DNA of 7,303 bases from Candidatus Solibacter sp. (GTDB lineage: Bacteria > Acidobacteriota > Terriglobia > Bryobacterales > Bryobacteraceae), in contig JADGNT010000241.1 in assembly GCA_017883345.1 (NCBI GenBank), forward strand, positions 1 through 7,303, read 5' to 3'. The notes beneath the pieces were generated by a model. It ran no database searches and was not told the origin of the DNA. It worked only from the letters and a program-made list of their open reading frames with translations. Shown here one piece after another: positions 1 to 4,735 of the stretch. A program made the translations under genes and the position numbers. Every line of letters starts with the position of its first letter. The stretch's first letter is position 1.

Positions 1-507
1 TTGGGGATCTTCTACCCGGACGCACGCCGCGGATTCCGCTTCGTACCGCGGGCACTGCCGCAGGTCTTCATCGCCTACGGTAGGGAGGATGAAGAACTCG
101 CCACGCGGCTTTACGAAGATCTGAACCGGGAGGGCTTCAGTACGTGGATGGACGTGCGAAAACTGCTGGCGGGGCAGAACTGGCCGCGGGCGATCGAGGC
201 GGCGATCGAGAGCTCGGACTTCTTCGTGGCTTGTTTTTCGGGGAATTCGGTGCGCCAGAAGGGTGGATTCCAATCGGAACTCCGCTACGCGCTGGATTGC
301 GCGCGCCAAGTGCCGCTGGATGAGATCTACATCGTTCCGGTTCGACTGGACGACTGCGCGGTGCCGCGAACCATCCAGCACGAGTTGCAATACATCGACC
401 TGTTTCCGGATTGGGATGGGGGAATGGAGCGGCTGCTGACGATGCTGCGGCGGGAAGTGGAGGGGCGGCGAGGGGCTCCCGCGTCGCCGGCACCGGGACT
501 GACATGA
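1..507 (+). CDS. TIR-domain protein, probably 5'-partial
   Basis: The 168 readable residues are essentially one bacterial TIR domain. Visible elements in order are the first beta strand QVFIAYGRED (residues 21-30), the WMD and LLAGQNW box-2/BB-loop region (49-61), the strand FFVACFS (74-80), GGFQSELRYAL with E93 where TIR NAD-cleaving enzymes carry their catalytic glutamate (codon 277-279), the strand IVPVRLDD (111-118) and a closing YIDLF (131-135). TIR domains of this kind can hydrolyse or cyclise NAD, or act as assembly modules, often in antiphage defence; activity here is inferred. The frame is open to base 1, where a TTG happens to sit, and no ribosome binding site can be seen. The true start, and any N-terminal sensor or effector domain, may therefore lie upstream. 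The tail after about residue 152 is Pro/Ala/Arg-rich and looks unstructured. No defence partner is encoded downstream. Confidence 0.9.
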   Translation: MGIFYPDARRGFRFVPRALPQVFIAYGREDEELATRLYEDLNREGFSTWMDVRKLLAGQNWPRAIEAAIESSDFFVACFSGNSVRQKGGFQSELRYALDCARQVPLDEIYIVPVRLDDCAVPRTIQHELQYIDLFPDWDGGMERLLTMLRREVEGRRGAPASPAPGLT

Positions 508-540
508 ATTTCCGGCGCAGTTTGCCGGAAATTCGCTGTC
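501..540 (+). terminator. Long hairpin over the TIR stop codon, possible terminator
   Basis: An 11-bp perfect stem, GAATTTCCGGC (506-516) with GCCGGAAATTC (524-534), encloses the 7-nt loop GCAGTTT. After a small internal loop, GACA (501-504) pairs with TGTC (537-540). The stem contains the last bases of the TIR stop codon (505-507). It lies 41-80 bp before the next gene, on the same strand. No T-run follows, so it is not a classical intrinsic terminator. A role in termination, mRNA 3'-end protection or attenuation between the two genes is inference. Confidence 0.5.
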
Positions 541-595
541 TGTCCCAGGGTTTGCCCGCCGGAATAACCGAACCAGGGCTGTGCCACAATGCCTA

Positions 596-2071
596 ATGGT
601 GGACTCTTCTTCTTCCGGGAGCGGCGCGACCCGCGGCGCTCCCAAATTGTGGCTTTACGGCGGGCTGTCGCTGTACGCCGCGGTTTTTCTGGTCTACGCG
701 GAGACCCGGGCCTTCACGCCGGATGAAGGTTATCATCTGCTGGCGGCGCAACTGATCGGCGCCGGCAGAACGCCATACATCGATTTCTGTTTCCCGCAGA
801 CGCCGCTGAACGCCTATTGGAACGCCGCGTGGATGCGCCTCCTGGGCGGGAGTTGGCAGGTGCCGCACCTGTTGGCGGCCCTCTTCACCATCGGTGCGGT
901 CCTCCTCACGGCGGACTATGTGCTGCGCCGCTTCCCGGTTGGCGGATGGCGCGTTGCGGGAGCGACTGCGGCGGCAGTCGCGATCGGGCTCAATGGGCCG
1001 GTGTGGGTGTACGGCCCGCTCCAGGCGTATGGCATCTGCCTGTTCGGGCTGGCCGCCGGCTTCCGGCTGGCGGTACGCGCGGTGGAACGGGACGAATGGC
1101 TGCCCTCCGCCGCGGCGGGCTTCTGCGCCGGCGTGGCCGCGGCCTCATCGCTCCTTTCGGCCGCCGTCGCCCCGGTGCTGTTGTGCTGGATGCTCTACTA
1201 CAACCGCGCCGGGCGCCGCTGGAAGACGTTCGCCGCTTTCGCCCTGGGGATATCGGTTCCCTTCGCGCCGGTGTTCTGGCTGTTTGTCCGGGGACCCCGG
1301 CAGACGTGGTTCAACCTGTTTCGATATCACGCATTCTTTCGAAGGCTGTACTGGCCGGAGACGACCCGGCACGACCTGGAGATGCTGACCGCCTGGATCG
1401 ACAACGGTCAGGCTCTGCTGCTCGGCCTGCTGGCGCTGGGCGGCCTGGTGTACATAGTGCGCCAGAGCGCGTGGCCGCATGCTTTGAAGGCTGAGTTTTA
1501 CTTGTGCGCATGGCTGGCGGCGGCCCTATCCGCGGAGGTCGGCAGCGCGCATCCCACGTTCACGCGATACTTCCTGCTGACCGTGCCGTTTCTGGCAATA
1601 CTGGCGGTGGCCGGGTTGTTCGCCCTATCCCGCGCCTTCGAGACGGACCGGCCGCTATGGCCGGTGCTGGTGGTTGCGGTGCTTTTTGCGCTGGGGCTGG
1701 GTAAAACGCTGTACGAACGCCGCGAGATGGACACCTGGAGCGTCTACCAGCGCCTGGCGGCGAAAGTGGACCAGGTGACGCCGCCAAACGAACCCATTTT
1801 CGCCATGGAGCCAGTCTATTTCCTGACGCGACGCACACCACCACCGGGTTACGAATTGTCCTACACGCACCTGGTGAACCTGCCGCCCGCCGAGGCGGCG
1901 CTGATGCACATCCTCAACGACGCCGAAGTCAAACGGCAGGTGCAATCGGGAATGTTCGCCACAGCCTACAGTTGTGACGACGAGGATATCGCCAACTACG
2001 GTTTGAAGACTCGCTACAAACAACACGTGGACATGGAGGGCTGCACCATCTTTTGGGACCGGAGCCGGTGA
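596..2071 (+). CDS. GT39/ArnT-like integral membrane glycosyltransferase
   Basis: This is a polytopic inner-membrane protein of up to 496 residues, counted from a GTG at 581. Hydrophobic segments lie at about 23-40, 94-112, 123-137, 143-165, 174-202, 214-236, 277-293, 305-317, 329-350 and 358-373, followed by a soluble C-terminal part of about 120 residues. Just after the first membrane segment comes FTPDEGYHLLAAQL. Its Asp-Glu pair (D48-E49 in the long form, codons 722-727) matches the acidic motif in the first extracytoplasmic loop of GT-C enzymes such as ArnT and PMT_2. YIDFCFPQTPLN follows, as is usual in that family. Such enzymes move a sugar from a polyprenyl-phosphate donor to a lipid, glycan or protein on the outer face of the membrane; donor and acceptor cannot be told here. 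I placed the start at ATG 596 because residues 1-5 of the long form add nothing recognisable. GTG 581 has AGGG only 3 nt ahead, so neither start has a well-spaced ribosome binding site. Confidence 0.78.
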   Translation: MVDSSSSGSGATRGAPKLWLYGGLSLYAAVFLVYAETRAFTPDEGYHLLAAQLIGAGRTPYIDFCFPQTPLNAYWNAAWMRLLGGSWQVPHLLAALFTIGAVLLTADYVLRRFPVGGWRVAGATAAAVAIGLNGPVWVYGPLQAYGICLFGLAAGFRLAVRAVERDEWLPSAAAGFCAGVAAASSLLSAAVAPVLLCWMLYYNRAGRRWKTFAAFALGISVPFAPVFWLFVRGPRQTWFNLFRYHAFFRRLYWPETTRHDLEMLTAWIDNGQALLLGLLALGGLVYIVRQSAWPHALKAEFYLCAWLAAALSAEVGSAHPTFTRYFLLTVPFLAILAVAGLFALSRAFETDRPLWPVLVVAVLFALGLGKTLYERREMDTWSVYQRLAAKVDQVTPPNEPIFAMEPVYFLTRRTPPPGYELSYTHLVNLPPAEAALMHILNDAEVKRQVQSGMFATAYSCDDEDIANYGLKTRYKQHVDMEGCTIFWDRSR

Positions 2072-2084
2072 CCGGGAAGGCCCC

Positions 2085-2124
2085 TTCACCGCAGAGACGC
2101 AGGGACGCAGAGACAAGCGCAGAG
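2085..2124. repeat. CGCAGAGA 8-bp tandem repeat, dispersed element
   Basis: After TTCAC there are three consecutive 8-mers: CGCAGAGA (2090-2097), CGCAGGGA (2098-2105) and CGCAGAGA (2106-2113). A further CGCAGAG follows at 2118-2124 after CAAG. The first 18 bases recur in the same orientation at 7286-7303 with one mismatch. It begins 14 bp after the glycosyltransferase stop codon. From memory, similar CACCGCAGAGACGCAGAG strings are scattered between genes in many soil and sediment bacteria. No function is evident and no coding role is supported. Confidence 0.75.
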
Positions 2125-2130
2125 CTCATG

Positions 2131-2147
2131 CCACGACGACGTCGTGG
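2131..2147. repeat. 17-bp palindrome
   Basis: CCACGACG and CGTCGTGG are exact reverse complements around a single central A. As RNA it could form a 7-bp stem with a GAC loop. It lies in the convergent intergenic region and could equally be a hairpin or a protein-binding site; nothing distinguishes the two. Confidence 0.45.
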
Positions 2148-2173
2148 TGGAATGGGATGGGAAACCCGGGAAG

Positions 2174-2212
2174 CATGCCCCCACGAATGGGGGCATGGCA
2201 GCCTGAAAGGCT
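2174..2212. repeat. REP-like double hairpin between convergent genes
   Basis: The first hairpin is a perfect 10-bp stem, CATGCCCCCA (2174-2183) with TGGGGGCATG (2188-2197), around the tetraloop CGAA. Two bases later comes a 5-bp hairpin, AGCCT (2200-2204) with AGGCT (2208-2212), around GAA. The layout of a large hairpin followed by a small hairpin with a 3-nt loop matches the units at 4384-4427 and 4532-4576, although the sequence differs. It sits between the 3' ends of the convergent glycosyltransferase and ABC genes, so it could limit read-through from either side. There is no T-run on either strand, so intrinsic termination is not shown. Confidence 0.6.
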
Positions 2213-2380
2213 ACGCTACGGCGCTTCGACGAAGAATCAACGAGTTGCGGATGGGCTTCCGGAGAGAAGACCCAAAACAAGCTGGACGGAAGGTGCAGGA
2301 TTCGGCATTGGCGCGGATGGCGCGCGGAGGAAGCGGAGAACGCGGAGGAAACATCCTTCCGCGTAGCCGGCGCCGGCGAG
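2213..2380. other. Rest of the convergent intergenic region, no gene supported
   Basis: The whole gap between the two stop codons is 309 bp (2072-2380). Reading frames cross it, but none has a ribosome binding site or a recognisable product. Besides the repeats listed separately it holds a 5-bp hairpin, CTTCG/CGAAG at 2224-2234 around one A, and the self-complementary GCCGGCGCCGGC at 2366-2377, close to the ABC stop codon. The remainder shows nothing I can name. Confidence 0.6.
2323..2349. repeat. 9-bp tandem repeat, CGCGGAGGA type
   Basis: There are three adjacent 9-mers: CGCGGAGGA (2323-2331), AGCGGAGAA (2332-2340) and CGCGGAGGA (2341-2349). The outer units are identical and the middle one differs at three positions. 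It is purine-rich on the plus strand. It resembles the CGCAGAGA repeat at 2090 in composition but has a 9-bp rather than 8-bp period, so I treat it as a separate array. Confidence 0.6.
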
Positions 2381-4273
2381 TCAAGCGACCGGCACATCCG
2401 GCGCGGACCGCATGGCAAGATGGGCGAACCAACCGCGCGCCGCGATGAGTTGATCGGGAGCTCCTTGCTCGACGATTCGGCCCTGATCCATCACGATCAC
2501 GTAGTCCGCGTCCTTGACCATGGAGTAGCGGTGGGCGATCACCAGGGTGGTGGGCCGGTAGGAGAGGCCGCCGAGCGACTTTTTGACTTCCTGCTCGGTG
2601 GCATAGTCGAGATTGGCGGTGGCTTCGTCCAAGACCAGGATGCGCGGCCGATCCACCAGGATGCGCGCGATCTGCAGGCGCTGCCGTTCTCCCACGGACA
2701 GACCCACGCCACGCTCACCGATTTCCGTGGCCAGCCCTTGGGGCAGGCGGTCGAGGAGATCCCCCAAGCCCGCGGCGATGGCGGCGTCGCGCACTTCCCG
2801 GTCGGTCGCGCCGGGCCGTTTGTAGCGCACGTTTTCGGCCAGCGTTCCGCGGAAAACCGCGCCATCGGCGGCCACCATTCCAATGGCGCGGCGGACCGAA
2901 GACGGGTCCACCTGGGAGAGGCACTGTCCGTCAATCCGGATCTCGCCGGAATCGGGCTCCCAGAGTTTGAGGAGCAGGTCGGCGGCGGTGGTTTTTCCGG
3001 CGCCGGATGGCCCGGTAATGGCGGTTACCTTACCGGCTTCGGCGGTGAACGTAATGCCGCGCAGCACCTCGCGTTCGGGCCCGTAGCCAAAAGCGACCTG
3101 GCGGAACTCGACGGCGCCGGGGCCGGGCTGCAATTCGGCGCCGGACAGTTCCATGGGGTGGGTGTCCAGCAATCGGACGGCGCGATGCAGCGAGGCCATG
3201 TGCTGCTGCAGATTGACGGCGATGCTGCTGAGCGAGTCAATGGGATCGTAAATGCGGTCCAGATAGGCGACGAACATGACGACGTCGCCGGGCGTGAGGC
3301 GCCGGTCCATCACCATCCAACCGCCATATCCCAGCACGAGGGCCTTGCTGAAATGGCTCAGGGCGCTTTGCAGGAACAGGTAGCGGTTGCCGAGCCGGGC
3401 GCGATCCACATAATCGCTGTAAGCCTCCTGGGAAGCCGCCTGTAGGCGGTCTCCCTCGCGGGACTCGGCGCCCGAGAGCTTGACGGTCTTGATGGCGGCA
3501 AGGGCGTCGTTAATGCGTACGGAGACGTTCTCCCACATGACGTAATACTCGGCCATGCCGGATTCCAGGCGGCGTGCCGCGTGCCGCGTGATGATCAGAT
3601 AAACCGGCAGGATGGCCAGGGCGGCCACGGTGAGCCTCCAGCTTTGGGTCAGCATGATGGCGCAGATTCCGGCGATGCTGAGCAGTTCCGGGGCGATCTG
3701 GCGGGCGACGGCCGAAACGATGGGCGCGACCTGGTCCGACTGATCGATGCGCCTGGCGAGTCCCCCGCTGGCGCGACGGTTAAAGAAGGCGAGCGGCAGC
3801 CGCAAGACGTGCCCGAAGGTGGCCTGGATCAGGTTCGACTCGATGGCGCAGGCCACCGCGGTACTCTGCAGGTCGGCGGCCAGGGAGAGGAAGTAGCCGA
3901 CCACGCTGATGCCAAAGAGCAGGGCGACCGACCACAACAAGGTAGTCAGGGCCTGCCTGCGAGTGCGCGGCGCGACGTAGTTGGGGCGGTGGGGCAGTTG
4001 AGTTTTCTCGAGGCGCTCCAATTGCTGATCGCGGATGGAGGGCTGCGCCTCGGCGGGGGCTACCGGAGGACCGGCTTTTTCCTCGACGCGATCCACGAAC
4101 ATGCCGGCGACGTCGTTGATGGCTGTGCGGTAGATGAGCGGCTGGAGAAGGTCGGCACCGGTTCCCAGGAGGGCCAGGAGGGCGATGAGGATGAATCGTT
4201 TCCTGTAGGGCCGCGCCAGTTGGAGCAGAACCTTCCACGTGCCCAGATTTTCCGCGGAGCGTTTTGGAGCCAT
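2381..4273 (-). CDS. ABC exporter half-transporter (TMD-NBD fusion) with altered Q-loop
   Basis: This 630-residue protein has a type-I exporter membrane domain followed by an ATPase domain, the MsbA/MdlB layout, and probably works as a homodimer. Membrane segments lie at about 27-48, 109-131, 190-209, 213-229, 297-320 and 326-345. SGGLARRI (169-176) lies in the first cytoplasmic loop. ATPase motifs in order are A-loop Y397, Walker A GPSGAGKTT (421-429), a degenerate Q-loop VAAD (467-470), signature LSVGE (525-529), Walker B ILVLDE with catalytic E550, D-loop ANLD (553-556) and H-loop H581. In the family the Q-loop reads V-x-Q-D/E, so A469 stands where glutamine is expected. The first extracytoplasmic loop spans about 55-60 residues and is rich in Pro, Glu and Gln, making the protein longer than the usual ~580. 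The cargo cannot be predicted. The start is ATG at 4273, giving a normal cytoplasmic N-terminus, though no strong ribosome binding site precedes it. Confidence 0.93.
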   Translation of the reverse strand: MAPKRSAENLGTWKVLLQLARPYRKRFILIALLALLGTGADLLQPLIYRTAINDVAGMFVDRVEEKAGPPVAPAEAQPSIRDQQLERLEKTQLPHRPNYVAPRTRRQALTTLLWSVALLFGISVVGYFLSLAADLQSTAVACAIESNLIQATFGHVLRLPLAFFNRRASGGLARRIDQSDQVAPIVSAVARQIAPELLSIAGICAIMLTQSWRLTVAALAILPVYLIITRHAARRLESGMAEYYVMWENVSVRINDALAAIKTVKLSGAESREGDRLQAASQEAYSDYVDRARLGNRYLFLQSALSHFSKALVLGYGGWMVMDRRLTPGDVVMFVAYLDRIYDPIDSLSSIAVNLQQHMASLHRAVRLLDTHPMELSGAELQPGPGAVEFRQVAFGYGPEREVLRGITFTAEAGKVTAITGPSGAGKTTAADLLLKLWEPDSGEIRIDGQCLSQVDPSSVRRAIGMVAADGAVFRGTLAENVRYKRPGATDREVRDAAIAAGLGDLLDRLPQGLATEIGERGVGLSVGERQRLQIARILVDRPRILVLDEATANLDYATEQEVKKSLGGLSYRPTTLVIAHRYSMVKDADYVIVMDQGRIVEQGAPDQLIAARGWFAHLAMRSAPDVPVA

Positions 4274-4383
4274 GCCTACAGGCCGATGGTAGCAGGCGGT
4301 GCGACCCTAAGTAGTTGCTGGGGCCGTTGGGACCGGCTCGCTGGCGCGAGTGACGTCGCGCCGCGACGATTTTCACGCAGCCC
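4274..4383. other. Upstream region of the ABC gene with two hairpins
   Basis: This is the leader of the minus-strand ABC gene. It carries CTCGC/GCGAG (4337-4341 with 4346-4350, loop TGGC). Next to it is CGTCGCG/CGCGACG (4354-4360 with 4362-4368) around one C. I cannot identify -35/-10 boxes for the ABC gene on the minus strand, nor a good ribosome binding site. The promoter is either further upstream inside the palindromic block or of a type not readable by eye. Confidence 0.5.
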
Positions 4384-4576
4384 AGCCCGTAGGGCGAAAG
4401 ATAGTAGCCCAGTGCGCCAGCACTGGGAGAACGACGGTCCAGCCTCAGCCCCGGGACCGGGCGGAACAACCGGCCAGCCGGTCCCTCTCTTTCGCCCCGT
4501 TCCGGGGCTGGCAAACGCCGCGTGCCTGCTACCCACGGCTATGCGCCGTGGGCTACTATCTGTCGCCCTTCGGGCT
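4384..4576. repeat. Composite inverted-repeat element, BIME-like
   Basis: Bases 4384-4410 and 4550-4576 are reverse complements at 25 of 27 positions, with the core GGGCTACTATCT followed by TCGCCCT and CGGGCT. Each arm is a two-hairpin unit. One has stem CCCAGTGC/GCACTGGG (4408-4415 with 4420-4427) plus GCCC/GGGC (4385-4395). The other has stem CCCACGGC/GCCGTGGG (4532-4539 with 4545-4552) plus GCCC/GGGC (4565-4575). A second inner pair, CAGCCCCGG (4446-4454) with CCGGGGCTG (4502-4510), makes the symmetry nested about position 4480. The centre holds ACCGGC/GCCGGT (4469-4482). This is the layout of two REP units in opposite orientation, known in enterobacteria as BIMEs. No coding role is supported. 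Confidence 0.8.
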
Positions 4577-4594
4577 CTCCGCACTATCCCATTT

Positions 4595-4693
4595 GCGGCT
4601 TGCCGCTATGTGGGGCAGGTTGTTAACCTGCGCGGCGGTTGGCTACCGCCGCTTCCGGTGCCAACACGGCAGTTGGCCGATTGCCAATCGGCC
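4595..4693. repeat. Run of five adjacent palindromes
   Basis: Five hairpins follow almost end to end: GCGGC/GCCGC (4595-4606), GCAGGTT/AACCTGC (4615-4631), GCGGCGGT/ACCGCCGC (4632-4652), GCCAAC/GTTGGC (4660-4677) and the perfect 19-mer GGCCGATTG-C-CAATCGGCC (4675-4693). The last two overlap by three bases and could be alternatives. A weaker one, GCAGATT with AATCCGC, comes just after. They lie 3' of the minus-strand GH2 gene and could fold in its transcript, stabilising or ending it. No poly-U tract is present. Confidence 0.65.
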
Positions 4694-4735
4694 GCAGATT
4701 CACAATCCGCTCCACAAAGGCTGTGCCGGTGGTGA

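Noticed and set aside
1..2071. The TIR protein and membrane glycosyltransferase as a two-gene defence system
   Set aside because: They are codirectional, but a hairpin separates them and I know of no functional link. Adjacency alone is not enough.
2053..2448. A plus-strand frame across the convergent intergenic region
   Set aside because: It is built from the tandem repeats and hairpins, is Arg/Gly-rich and overlaps both neighbouring genes. There is no sign of a real protein.
2420..3445. A 341-codon plus-strand frame, with another at 3581-4735, antisense to the ABC gene
   Set aside because: Both mirror the ABC coding sequence, lack domains and have no ribosome binding site. The second also runs through the palindromic intergenic block.
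4384..4693. A possible CRISPR array, because of repeated palindromes
   Set aside because: There is no repeat of constant sequence at regular spacing, the similar units are inverted rather than direct, and no cas gene is nearby.
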